Positions 1 through 7,817 of a DNA stretch of 24,407 bases are shown here, piece by piece. A program made the translations under genes and the position numbers. Source of the DNA: JAVBOF01 sp031550915 (GTDB lineage: Bacteria; Bacillota; Clostridia; Christensenellales; MGBC116941); the NCBI GenBank assembly GCA_031550915.1, contig JAVBOF010000093.1:1-24407 (forward strand). Direction: 5' to 3'. The notes under the pieces are model-generated. The model was not told the DNA's origin. It saw nothing but the letters and a program-made list of their open reading frames with translations, and did not search any database. Each line of letters opens with the position of its first letter. Positions within the stretch are counted from its first letter, which is position 1.

Positions 1-1
1 G

Positions 2-2140
2 GTATGTGAAGAAAAGGAAAGTGTAGCGGTCAAGATCATCGAAGATCTTGGTGGCGACGTAGAAGCCATATGTGCGAGCCTCTCCAGTGAAGAAGCCGGA
101 AAGAAGGCCGCGGGAAAAACAAAAACGCCGACACTGGATCAATACGGCAGGGATCTTACGCAGGCCGCAAGGGATGGCGAGCTGGATCCTGTAATCGGCA
201 GGCAGAGTGAGATAGAACGCATAATACAGATACTCAGCCGCCGCACAAAGAATAACCCCGCGCTTATAGGCGAGCCGGGCGTTGGTAAATCCGCAATAGT
301 CGAAGGGCTTGCTCAGCGCATAGTTGAGGGCAATATCCCGGAACTTATAAAGGATAAAAGGGTGATAACGCTTGACATGGCGGGCATGGTCGCGGGCTCA
401 AAATACCGCGGTGAGTTCGAAGAACGCATGAAGAAGGCGCTGGATGAGCTTAAAGAAAGTAAAAACGTCATAATGTTTATAGATGAGATACACACGATAG
501 TCGGGGCCGGCTCGGCTGAAGGTTCTATGGACGCGGCCAATATACTCAAGCCCATGCTTGCCCGCGGAGAGATACAGATAATCGGCGCAACTACAATGGA
601 TGAATACCGCAAGTACATTGAAAAGGACGCGGCACTTGAGAGAAGATTTCAGCCAGTCGATGTCGGGCAACCTACTCCGGAAGAAGCTATATCGATTTTG
701 CTGGGGCTAAGGGACAGGTATGAAGCGCATCATAAGGTGCGCATAACTGATGAAGCCATATACGCGGCGGTACATCTATCCGAAAGATATATTTCAGACA
801 GGTTTTTACCGGACAAAGCCATAGACCTCATGGATGAAGCCGCAAGTAAGGTATCCATTAGTGGCTTTATTACCCCACCGGATCTAAAGGAACTCGAAGC
901 AAGGCAGGAATCGCTGCGCAAGGAAAAAGAAGAGGCTATAAACCACCAAAATTTTGAAAAGGCAGCGTCGGTAAGGGATGAAGAACAGAATGTATCCGAA
1001 GAGATAGCACGGATAAAGAATGAATGGGAAGAAAATAAGAGCGAAACCGAACTGATAGTCACAGAGGACGATATCGCCCAGATCGTAGCGTCATGGACCA
1101 GCGTTCCAGTAAAAAAACTGACCGAGGACGAAAGTGAAAAGCTATTGCATTTGGAAGAAGCTTTGCATCAGAGGGTCATCGGACAGGATGAGGCCGCAAA
1201 AGCCGTATCCAACGCCATACGTAGGGCGCGAGCGGGCTTGCAGGATCCAGACAGGCCGATAGGTTCGTTCATCTTTCTCGGGCCGACTGGCGTTGGAAAA
1301 ACGGAATTGAGCAAAGCCCTGGCCCAGGCAATGTTCGGCGACGAAAATTCCATGATTCGCCTGGATATGTCCGAATATATGGAGATGCATGCCGTTTCAA
1401 AACTTATAGGTTCCCCGCCTGGATATGTAGGATATGACGAGGGCGGGCAGCTTACCGAAAAGGTACGAAGGAAGCCGTACAGCGTTATCTTGCTTGATGA
1501 GATAGAGAAGGCGCACCCGGATGTTTTCAACATACTGCTGCAGATATTGGAGGACGGCAGGTTGACGGACAGCAAGGGAAGAACGGTCAACTTCCGCAAC
1601 ACGATAATAATCATGACGAGCAATGTTGGCGCGCAGCAATTCCAGCGCAACAAGCGAATGGGGTTTGGAGCACAGACAGAGGACGTCATTGAGTACGAGA
1701 CATTCAAAGCGGGCATGATGGATGAGCTGAAAAAAACTTTCAGGCCGGAGTTTTTGAACAGGGTGGACGAAGTCATAGTGTTCCATACACTAGAAAAGAG
1801 CGATACCAGAAAGATCGTCGATCTCATGCTTGCAAGTGTTTTGAAACGGCTTAAGGATAAGGATATAACGATACACGTAACCGATGAAGCCGCGGACCAC
1901 CTTGCGACGGAAGGATTTGATCCGATGTTTGGGGCGCGTCCTCTTCGCCGGGCGATACAGCATTTGGTTGAGGATAAGCTAAGCGAGGAGATACTCGCGG
2001 GAACATTTAAGTTCGGAGATACCATACAGGCTTATCTCAAGGATGGGCATCTTGCATTCAAGAAGGGCAAACCGACAAAACCAAAAGAAAAGCCTGAAAA
2101 AACCGCGCAAGCGGATAATCAAGGGCAACAGGAAAGCTGA
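2..2140 (+). CDS. clpC: ATP-dependent Clp protease ATPase subunit ClpC, 5'-truncated by window edge
   Basis: This is a class I (two AAA+ domain) Hsp100 unfoldase that feeds substrates into the ClpP peptidase in the cytoplasm. The reading frame is open from base 2, so the first roughly 100 residues (most of the N-terminal Clp_N repeats) lie outside; 712 residues are visible against about 810 for the family. Visible in order: the end of Clp_N, the DQYGRDLT linker, Walker A GEPGVGKS near 269-292 and Walker B FIDEIH of the first AAA+ domain, a central coiled middle region with a UVR-like motif (NHQNFEKAASVRDEE, about 938-985) that marks ClpC rather than ClpB or ClpA, Walker A GPTGVGKTE near 1281 and Walker B LLDEIEKAH of the second AAA+ domain, and the C-terminal D2-small domain. 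The protein ends in a Lys/Pro/Gln-rich tail. In Firmicutes clpC usually sits after ctsR-mcsA-mcsB, which would be upstream of the window (inference). Confidence 0.96.
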   Translation, partial: VCEEKESVAVKIIEDLGGDVEAICASLSSEEAGKKAAGKTKTPTLDQYGRDLTQAARDGELDPVIGRQSEIERIIQILSRRTKNNPALIGEPGVGKSAIVEGLAQRIVEGNIPELIKDKRVITLDMAGMVAGSKYRGEFEERMKKALDELKESKNVIMFIDEIHTIVGAGSAEGSMDAANILKPMLARGEIQIIGATTMDEYRKYIEKDAALERRFQPVDVGQPTPEEAISILLGLRDRYEAHHKVRITDEAIYAAVHLSERYISDRFLPDKAIDLMDEAASKVSISGFITPPDLKELEARQESLRKEKEEAINHQNFEKAASVRDEEQNVSEEIARIKNEWEENKSETELIVTEDDIAQIVASWTSVPVKKLTEDESEKLLHLEEALHQRVIGQDEAAKAVSNAIRRARAGLQDPDRPIGSFIFLGPTGVGKTELSKALAQAMFGDENSMIRLDMSEYMEMHAVSKLIGSPPGYVGYDEGGQLTEKVRRKPYSVILLDEIEKAHPDVFNILLQILEDGRLTDSKGRTVNFRNTIIIMTSNVGAQQFQRNKRMGFGAQTEDVIEYETFKAGMMDELKKTFRPEFLNRVDEVIVFHTLEKSDTRKIVDLMLASVLKRLKDKDITIHVTDEAADHLATEGFDPMFGARPLRRAIQHLVEDKLSEEILAGTFKFGDTIQAYLKDGHLAFKKGKPTKPKEKPEKTAQADNQGQQES

Positions 2141-2160
2141 AGCCGGCATATAATTTTATA

Positions 2161-2190
2161 TAAACGGGCTCGTTCAATACGGCCCGTTTA
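2161..2190. other. Perfect 9-bp hairpin just after clpC
   Basis: TAAACGGGC (2161-2169) and GCCCGTTTA (2182-2190) pair perfectly around a 12-nt loop, 20 bp after the clpC stop. There is no T tract on the + strand, so it is a poor intrinsic terminator by the usual rule, but its position suggests a role in ending or protecting the clpC transcript. Confidence 0.55.
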
Positions 2191-2244
2191 TGCTATTCGG
2201 AATTACACGTTTTTCGGGAACAAAATACCGATTTAAGACAGAGG

Positions 2245-2268
2245 GGCTGATTGCAGCGGTAATCAGCC
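2245..2268. other. Second hairpin between clpC and pit
   Basis: GGCTGATT (2245-2252) pairs perfectly with AATCAGCC (2261-2268) across an 8-nt loop. A short T5 run follows 15 bases later (2282-2286). It may be a back-up terminator of clpC or an operator; the sequence does not decide. Confidence 0.4.
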
Positions 2269-2306
2269 GGGTCAGATTCCTGTTTTTGGAACAAAGAAAA
2301 CATCCA

Positions 2307-2333
2307 TTGACATTGTTTATTTATTCGTATAAA
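2307..2333 (+). promoter_or_regulatory. Candidate sigma-A promoter for pit
   Basis: TTGACA (2307-2312) and TATAAA (2328-2333) are separated by 15 bp, shorter than the ideal 17. It lies in the AT-rich stretch about 70 bp before the phosphate transporter start and after both clpC-distal hairpins. Confidence 0.45.
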
Positions 2334-2401
2334 TGTTTTAATACTTTTTGGTGCTTTTTTGTTGTGTTTTGAAATTTATTGTTGGGGAGAAGTAGCATAT
2401 T

Positions 2402-3466
2402 TTGCATAACGCATATATAGTTCTTGCGGTCATCCTTATTGCTGCATTTGTTTTTGAGTTTATCAACGGCTTCCATGATACTGCAAATTCCATAGCGACG
2501 GTCGTTTCGACAAGGGCGCTGTCTCCGCGCGTTGCGGTAGGCATGGCTGCGGTTTTGAATTTTGTCGGCGCATATGTCAGCACAACGTTTTACCATTCGG
2601 GTGTGGAGCATACGATATCCGCTGGCCTTATAAAGGGGACTGTGCCGCAACACGTAATATTTGTGGCGCTTATAACTGCTATTATATGGGGACTTTTCAC
2701 GTGGAAGCGCGGATTGCCATCCAGCTCTTCGCACGCACTGATCGGCGGACTTTTGGGAGCGAATATAATAGACCGGTTTTCGACGGAGACAGTTCAATGG
2801 AATGGTGTTTTTGAGAAGATCATACTGCCGCTTTTCGCGTCACCGATCATAGGTTTTTTTATTGCGTTTCTGGTCATGAACCTACTTTTGAAGCTTTTGC
2901 GGAATGCAAGTATAGCCGTAGTCAACCGTTACTTTCCAAAGCTGCAGATATTTTCGGCGGCGTTTATGTCATTTTCTCATGGAAGTAACGATGCCCAAAA
3001 AACCATGGGCATGGTTACGATGGCGCTGTTGAGCTTAAACGCGGCATATCCGAATGAGCTTGCAGCATGGATGCTGCCCACTGCACATCATCCCGTTCCA
3101 ACGTGGGTCATCATGTCATGCGCTTTGATAATGGCGCTGGGCACGTCGTTTGGCGGCTGGAGAATCATAAAAACCGTTGGCGGCAAGCTGTTTAAGATGA
3201 ACAATGTCGAAGGTTTCGCCGCACAAACTACTGCCGCGATAGTCATTGAAACAGCATCGCTCATAGGGGCGCCGGTAAGTACAACGCAGGTGATATCGTC
3301 ATCCATAATGGGTGTGGGTTCTGCGCGAAGGCTTAAGAGGGTAAAATGGTCTGTTGCTCGCGAGATAGTTATGTCGTGGATCATTACGATACCCGCAACA
3401 GTAGTTTTAGGAGCGGTATTGAACTTCATTTTGAAGCTTTTGTTTGCTCTTGTTGGCTATTGGTGA
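2402..3466 (+). CDS. pit: Inorganic phosphate transporter, PiT family
   Basis: Low-affinity, cation-coupled phosphate symporter of the inner membrane (family knowledge). The 354-residue protein is almost wholly hydrophobic, with about ten predicted membrane segments. It carries both PiT half-repeat signatures: GFHDTANSIATVVSTRALSP at residues 23-42 and FSHGSNDAQKTMG near residue 190, plus the Ser-rich PSSSSHALIGG after the first bundle and GAPVSTTQVISSSIMG in the second half. The start is TTG at 2402, preceded 12 bases upstream by GGGGAG (2384-2389); no in-frame ATG precedes the first signature. Many pit genes are paired with a DUF47/PhoU-like gene, which is absent here on either side. It is flanked by its own candidate promoter and a strong terminator, so it is probably monocistronic. 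Confidence 0.93.
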   Translation: MHNAYIVLAVILIAAFVFEFINGFHDTANSIATVVSTRALSPRVAVGMAAVLNFVGAYVSTTFYHSGVEHTISAGLIKGTVPQHVIFVALITAIIWGLFTWKRGLPSSSSHALIGGLLGANIIDRFSTETVQWNGVFEKIILPLFASPIIGFFIAFLVMNLLLKLLRNASIAVVNRYFPKLQIFSAAFMSFSHGSNDAQKTMGMVTMALLSLNAAYPNELAAWMLPTAHHPVPTWVIMSCALIMALGTSFGGWRIIKTVGGKLFKMNNVEGFAAQTTAAIVIETASLIGAPVSTTQVISSSIMGVGSARRLKRVKWSVAREIVMSWIITIPATVVLGAVLNFILKLLFALVGYW

Positions 3467-3484
3467 GGAATAGAGCATATCAGT

Positions 3485-3522
3485 GCCGAAGTTTTGCATG
3501 CATACTTCGGCTTATATTTTTT
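3485..3522 (+). terminator. Intrinsic terminator of pit
   Basis: GCCGAAGT (3485-3492) pairs with ACTTCGGC (3504-3511), an 8-bp perfect stem, followed directly by TTATATTTTTT. It begins 18 bp after the pit stop codon. Confidence 0.9.
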
Positions 3523-3579
3523 AAATCATCTTTGTTGTCTGATAAATTAATAAGCTCCAACGGGCACGGCTTAAGAAGG

Positions 3580-3608
3580 TTGAAATTATTCGTAAAATAT
3601 ATTATCAT
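3580..3608 (+). promoter_or_regulatory. Sigma-A-type promoter for the secreted Ig/TG-like/CAP protein
   Basis: TTGAAA (3580-3585), a 17-bp spacer, and TATCAT (3603-3608). It sits about 60 bp upstream of the ATG at 3668, after the pit terminator. Confidence 0.6.
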
Positions 3609-3667
3609 TTACATATACACCAATATATTTAAATAGGTAGTAATAGATACAACTGGATGGATAGAAC

Positions 3668-4915
3668 ATGAAGAAAACACTTAAAATCGCATCGATGGTT
3701 TTTTCTGCTATTATACTTTTTGTTGCTATAGGCACGGTTGCCTTAGCTGAAGGGCAGGAAACGGTCAAACTATCAAACAAGACCAGAATAGTTATAAATA
3801 CAGGCAGTACCTATAAATTTGGAGCCGTATTGCTGCCGCCGGACGATACGCAGACCATTTTTTATTCGAGCAGTGACCCATCAATAGCAACCATAGATCA
3901 GAACGGCAATGTCAAGGCTTTAAAAGCCGGAAAGACCAGCATTAAAGCGTACCTGCAAAACGGTACATCCTCATCGTGCCAATTGACAGTATACAGTGCA
4001 ATAAAAACCCCTGCCCGGGGAAATTATGTTAAAGGCTCGGCTTATGGCAGATATCTAAGCATAAAACAGCTTTCCATAATCAAATCCAAGGGCAAGGAGA
4101 TTGTAAAAAAATACACAAAAAATACCCAGTCAGAATATACGAAGGCGAAGAATCTGTATGACTGGATGATTAGAAACGTCAAATATAAGAGCGGCTCAAA
4201 AAACAATCTGGCGGATGCCTACGGAGCATTAGTAAATAAACGCGCAAACGGTGTGGGCTTTGCTTGCGGCTTAAAGCTGCTGTATGAGGAAGCCGGTTTG
4301 AAGTGCTATATGGCAAATATCAATAACGCGTATTGGAACATTGTCCGAATATCCGGCAGATGGTATCATTCGGACGCGCAGACCGGCGCGATATACCTCA
4401 ACAAAAACATAAGGTCATACTTTCTTGTTTCCGATGAAACAATGACCACTCTGTCGGTCAAAACCGATTACAAAAAATATCCCGCCTGCCCGATGGATTA
4501 CGGAGAAAAAACACCCGATAAGACAAATTATTTATATCCGGGCAAGGCGTTTAACGAATCCGTAATAGTTGGAATCAACAAAGCGAGGTCAGAAAAAGGA
4601 TACTCCGCTTTGACGTTCGATGAGGAACTTTCTCTGCAATGTGATCAAAAAATAAGGAGCTTTTCCGAAAACAGGGTCACGGATGCGAATTTTAATTACC
4701 CAAATTATACCAATATCGATATTCGGTACGGGATCTATAATATCAACTCCGATGAAAAGCTGAGCACCGATGACAACGGCTCTCTTGATATCGGAGCGTA
4801 TGCAAAAGCATACTTTGAAGCCGGGAATCAGGAGTATACACATTTTGCGTGCGCAGGTTATAGAAACAGTAATAAATTGTATTTAGTCTATATTTTATGC
4901 AAGCCAAAAAGTTAA
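3668..4915 (+). CDS. Secreted protein: Ig-like (Big_2) + inactive transglutaminase-like + CAP/SCP-like domains
   Basis: 415 residues, exported: a lysine-rich start, a hydrophobic core and a likely signal peptidase site after VALA (residue 27). Residues 32-108 resemble a bacterial Ig-like group 2 domain (SSSDPSIATIDQNGNVKALKAG). Residues about 150-245 resemble a transglutaminase-like fold (AYGALVNKRAN, GFA, LLYEEAGLKCY, YWNIVRISGRWYHSD). Aligned to the usual pattern (AVCxGYA ... HAWN ... WYxxD), the catalytic Cys is Gly195 and the His is Ala221 or Asn220, while Asp236 remains, so it is probably not an active transglutaminase or protease. Residues about 293-415 resemble a CAP/SCP domain (INKARSEKGYSALTFDEELS, then EYTHFACAGYRNSNKLYLVYI) without its usual metal-binding histidines. 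The start has only a weak GGATGG ribosome site. It likely acts outside the cell or in the wall as a binding or scaffolding protein; the true role is unknown. Confidence 0.85.
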   Translation: MKKTLKIASMVFSAIILFVAIGTVALAEGQETVKLSNKTRIVINTGSTYKFGAVLLPPDDTQTIFYSSSDPSIATIDQNGNVKALKAGKTSIKAYLQNGTSSSCQLTVYSAIKTPARGNYVKGSAYGRYLSIKQLSIIKSKGKEIVKKYTKNTQSEYTKAKNLYDWMIRNVKYKSGSKNNLADAYGALVNKRANGVGFACGLKLLYEEAGLKCYMANINNAYWNIVRISGRWYHSDAQTGAIYLNKNIRSYFLVSDETMTTLSVKTDYKKYPACPMDYGEKTPDKTNYLYPGKAFNESVIVGINKARSEKGYSALTFDEELSLQCDQKIRSFSENRVTDANFNYPNYTNIDIRYGIYNINSDEKLSTDDNGSLDIGAYAKAYFEAGNQEYTHFACAGYRNSNKLYLVYILCKPKS

Positions 4916-5092
4916 ATAACCCGGGTATTCTATTATGGAATAACGGCTATTCGATATTTTTATAAAAAGTTTTATAAAAAGTTTTGGATAATTTTTTATA
5001 TCGAATCCCTTGATAAGTGGATTTGTTGCAAGGATAATATTCAAACATGGAAAAGCTGGCAAAAGTATGCAGGTGTAATTAGCTAAACTTTA
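4916..5092. repeat. AT-rich intergenic stretch with tandem and inverted repeats upstream of the TRAP operon
   Basis: No gene is seen between 4916 and 5240 (325 bp). A weak hairpin (4921-4946, CCG/CGG and TATTC/GAATA arms) could end the upstream transcript. Next comes an inverted repeat ATTCGATAT (4949-4957) / ATATCGAAT (4998-5006) enclosing two direct copies of TTTTATAAAAAG (from about 4957 to 4981). The symmetry and position upstream of a strong promoter suggest a regulator site, which is inference. Confidence 0.4.
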
Positions 5093-5121
5093 TTGACATT
5101 GAAAAATCGATTTGTTATATT
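5093..5121 (+). promoter_or_regulatory. Strong sigma-A promoter of the dctMPQ operon
   Basis: Consensus TTGACA (5093-5098), an exact 17-bp spacer, and TATATT (5116-5121). It predicts a 5' leader of about 110 nt before dctM. No known riboswitch pattern was recognised in that leader. Confidence 0.75.
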
Positions 5122-5240
5122 TCAAAAAAGAGCTGGACGTTATCGGAGTTCATTCACTGGCTCACCAAACTAACCATCCTCATTTATCAGTCTGGAAATA
5201 ATCATTAAACTATGCGTGCAGAAATTCAAGGAGGCAAAGC

Positions 5241-6548
5241 ATGAGCGCTATTATTGGTATCATTGGCATAGTTGCCTTGATCGTATTATTGTTCATCGGT
5301 ATGAACATCGGATTTTCGATGCTAACGATCGGTTTCATCGGAATGGCTTTTGTAACATCATTGAAAGGAGCCATGGGGATACTGATGGCCGTGCCATTTT
5401 CGACAGGCAGTAATTTCTCGCTTTCCGTTATTCCGTTGTTTGTATTGATGGGGCAATTCGCCTTTTTTGCCGGAATAAGCGAAGATTTATATAGAGCCTG
5501 CTACAAATGGCTTGGAAGGGTTCCTGGCGGTCTCTCGGTAGCAACGATAGCCGCATGTGCCGGCTTTGCAGCCATCTGTGGTTCTTCCACGGCTACCGCG
5601 GCAACAATGGGAGCGGTCACTTTGCCCGAAATGAAACGTTATAATTACAAGGACAGTCTTGCTACCGGATGCGTTGCGGCCGGCGGCACACTTGGCATAT
5701 TGATACCGCCTAGCGTCGGATTCATACTTTACGGCGTTGCGGCAGAGGTGTCAATCGGTGCGCTCTTTGCGGCCGGCATATTACCGGGCATTATGCTCGC
5801 TGTGCTGTACATGCTTACAGTTGTCGTACAATGTAAAATAAACCCGGAGCTTGGTCCTAAGAGCGAAGTATTCCCCCTAAAAGAAAAACTAGCTGCTCTT
5901 GCCGGAGTGATTCCGATACTGGTGCTCTTCATAGTAGTTATCGGAGGCATATTTGCCGGACTGTTTACGGCAAATGAAGGAGCAGGCGTAGGCGCGTTTG
6001 GCGCGTTCCTATTCATGATTTTCAGAAAAAAATGCACTAAAGCAAATTTTATCAAAGCTTTAAGGGAAACCGTCAAAATCACCTGCATGATATTTATGAT
6101 AATGGTTGGCGCAAATATATTCGGCAACTTCCTGGCTTTCTCAAATTTGCCGTCGCTGCTTGCGCAATCCGTACTTTCGCTTAACGTTTCGCCATATATA
6201 GTCCTGATAATAATACTTTTGATATATGTGGTACTCGGCTGCATAATGGATTCACTTGCGATGGTACTTTTACTCGTGCCGATTTTCCTGCCGGTCGTTA
6301 CGGGGCTAGGCATGGACAAGATATGGTTTGGCGTAATGATGGTTATGATTATGGAAACCGGCTTGATAACACCACCCGTTGGTATGAACGTATATGTTAT
6401 TGCGGGGGTAGCAAAGGATGTGCCGCTGTTTACGATATTCCGAGGCGTAGCGCCGTTTATACTTGCGCTTGTAATAGCGGTCGCAATTGTAATACTGTTC
6501 CCACAAATATCACTCATACTGCCCTCTCTGTTTTATGGCGGGCTGTAA
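5241..6548 (+). CDS. dctM: TRAP transporter large permease (DctM family)
   Basis: The large membrane subunit of a tripartite ATP-independent periplasmic-type transporter, which moves a carboxylate across the membrane with a sodium gradient (family knowledge). The 435-residue length and continuous hydrophobic segments fit the family's roughly 12-helix fold. Family-like stretches include GFAAICGSSTATAATMGAVTLPEM near residue 110, GGTLGILIPPSVGFILYG near 150, and GLITPPVGMNVYVIAG near 370. The start ATG at 5241 is preceded by a perfect AAGGAGG (5228-5234, spacing 6). It is the first gene of the operon, ahead of the binding protein and small permease, whereas the commonest order is dctP-dctQ-dctM. 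The substrate cannot be read from the sequence; the decarboxylase operon downstream suggests an aromatic or related carboxylate. Confidence 0.93.
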   Translation: MSAIIGIIGIVALIVLLFIGMNIGFSMLTIGFIGMAFVTSLKGAMGILMAVPFSTGSNFSLSVIPLFVLMGQFAFFAGISEDLYRACYKWLGRVPGGLSVATIAACAGFAAICGSSTATAATMGAVTLPEMKRYNYKDSLATGCVAAGGTLGILIPPSVGFILYGVAAEVSIGALFAAGILPGIMLAVLYMLTVVVQCKINPELGPKSEVFPLKEKLAALAGVIPILVLFIVVIGGIFAGLFTANEGAGVGAFGAFLFMIFRKKCTKANFIKALRETVKITCMIFMIMVGANIFGNFLAFSNLPSLLAQSVLSLNVSPYIVLIIILLIYVVLGCIMDSLAMVLLLVPIFLPVVTGLGMDKIWFGVMMVMIMETGLITPPVGMNVYVIAGVAKDVPLFTIFRGVAPFILALVIAVAIVILFPQISLILPSLFYGGL

Positions 6549-6560
6549 TAGATAGCTTAA

Positions 6561-6595
6561 TGCCTGCTTATGAAATATAGATTACATTTCAGGCA
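6561..6595 (+). other. Bulged hairpin between dctM and dctP
   Basis: TGCCT...GAAAT (6561-6565 and 6572-6576, with a 6-nt bulge) pairs with ATTTCAGGCA (6586-6595). It sits between dctM and the highly expressed type of gene dctP, without a T tract. Such hairpins can mark mRNA processing that sets different transporter subunit amounts (inference). Confidence 0.35.
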
Positions 6596-6632
6596 ATGAT
6601 ATATAGAAGCTAATTATTTAAGGAGGAGACTA

Positions 6633-7784
6633 ATGAAGAGAAAAATATTTGTACTGATCGCACTGGTTCTCGTTGCATCTCTGGCACTAACGGCTTGCGG
6701 TGGCGGAATCACCCCGGCAGCGTCTGAAGCACCGCCCGCATCCGATGCGGCTCCTGCGTCCGATGCAGCTCCTGCATCTGATGCGGCACCAGCGTCTGAA
6801 GCGGCCCCCGCATCCGAAGCACCGGCATCGGGTGATGTTGTTGAACTGAAACTGACCCACCATGATGCGCCTGAAAGCGCTACAGGAAAATTCCTTGACG
6901 CGTGGGCAAAGCAGATACTGGATGCCAGCAACGGCAGGCTGAAGATCAACGTTTTCCCGGGCGGCTCACTTGCTGCGCCGAAGGACGCGTATGACATGTG
7001 TGCAAATGGTACGGTAGATATGGCTTGGGGTCTTCAGGGATTCTATCCCGGAAAATTCCCGAACACTGAAGCCGTAATGCTTCCAATGCTTGGAATCACT
7101 TCCGCTTCTATGGGAAGTAAGATCGCTTGGGATCTGTACTCTACGACCGACCTTTTGAAGAAGGAATATGAAGAAACCCACGTTTTGTTGATACACACAA
7201 ACTGTGATTCACCGATTTCTACAAAAGACAAGGAAATTACAAAAGTTGATGACCTTAAAGGCATGAAGATACGTGCAAACGCCGGCCCTCCGACCGTTTT
7301 CCTGAAGTTAGCCGGAGCACAGCCCGTTGCGATGGTTATAGGAGAAATCTACTCCGCTCTTGAAAAGGGCGTTTTGGATGGCGTTGTTACCGATTGGCAT
7401 GGCCTGCGCGGTTTCAAACTGGATGAGCAGATGAAATACTATCTTGACGCGCATATCCAGGTCAGCACATACTTCCTGGTTATAAACAAGGATAAGTATG
7501 CCGCTCTTCCGGATGATCTCAGAAAAATCCTGGATGACAACAGTGGCGCCGCGGCGCTTGAACTTGCTGGTTCTGCATGGGACGATGTACAGAAAGAAAT
7601 GATCGCAAAATGCAATACCGATGGCAAAAAAGTTTATACTATGGACGAAGCAGAAACCCAGAAACTTCTTGATCTCGGCAAAAAGACCGAGGAAGAATGG
7701 GTAAAGGAAAACGCCGGTAAGGGCGTAGATGTAAAGCCTGCTTTGGATAAAGTAAAGGAACTCGTTACAAAATATGCGCAATAA
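6633..7784 (+). CDS. dctP: TRAP transporter substrate-binding lipoprotein (DctP family)
   Basis: The extracytoplasmic receptor of the TRAP system. The 383-residue protein begins with a lipoprotein signal peptide whose lipobox is LTAC (Cys22 lipidated), as expected for a Gram-positive cell. Residues 30-65 form a low-complexity spacer of six near-identical hexapeptides (ASDAAP/ASEAAP) that probably lets the receptor reach away from the membrane. The binding domain runs from about residue 70 to 383. The DctP core motif DLKGMKIRANAGPPTVFLKLAGAQPVAM contains Arg214, the residue that usually forms the salt bridge with the substrate carboxylate, followed by GEIYSALEKGVLDGVVTDW. ATG at 6633 follows AAGGAGGA (6619-6626). 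It lies between dctM and dctQ in one operon. Confidence 0.95.
   Translation: MKRKIFVLIALVLVASLALTACGGGITPAASEAPPASDAAPASDAAPASDAAPASEAAPASEAPASGDVVELKLTHHDAPESATGKFLDAWAKQILDASNGRLKINVFPGGSLAAPKDAYDMCANGTVDMAWGLQGFYPGKFPNTEAVMLPMLGITSASMGSKIAWDLYSTTDLLKKEYEETHVLLIHTNCDSPISTKDKEITKVDDLKGMKIRANAGPPTVFLKLAGAQPVAMVIGEIYSALEKGVLDGVVTDWHGLRGFKLDEQMKYYLDAHIQVSTYFLVINKDKYAALPDDLRKILDDNSGAAALELAGSAWDDVQKEMIAKCNTDGKKVYTMDEAETQKLLDLGKKTEEEWVKENAGKGVDVKPALDKVKELVTKYAQ
6720..6827 (+). repeat. Six tandem 18-bp coding repeats in dctP
   Basis: Six in-frame 18-bp units encode ASEAPP, ASDAAP (three times), ASEAAP and ASEAPA. The units differ at several third codon positions, so the array is either old or kept by selection on the peptide. 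Copy number could vary between strains by slippage. Confidence 0.9.
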
Positions 7785-7817
7785 GGCATAAAGGTTTAAT
7801 TAAGGAGTTGTTGAATC

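Noticed and set aside
1168..2025. 285-codon open frame on the - strand inside clpC
   Set aside because: It is antisense to well conserved AAA+ motifs, has no ribosome site, and its Ser/Leu-rich product is what antisense of this codon usage gives.
2190..2372. 60-codon open frame between clpC and pit
   Set aside because: No ribosome site, starts at a hairpin arm and runs through the pit promoter; no recognisable domain.
3668..4915. Active cysteine protease or transglutaminase
   Set aside because: The catalytic Cys position is Gly195 and the His position is not His in the aligned motif, so only the fold is claimed.
4957..4981. Possible CRISPR or satellite array from the two TTTTATAAAAAG copies
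   Set aside because: Only two abutting AT-rich copies, no spacers and no cas genes.
5729..6517. 262-codon open frame on the - strand inside dctM
   Set aside because: Antisense to conserved membrane segments; the Ile/Thr/Pro-rich product is not protein-like and no start signal is present.
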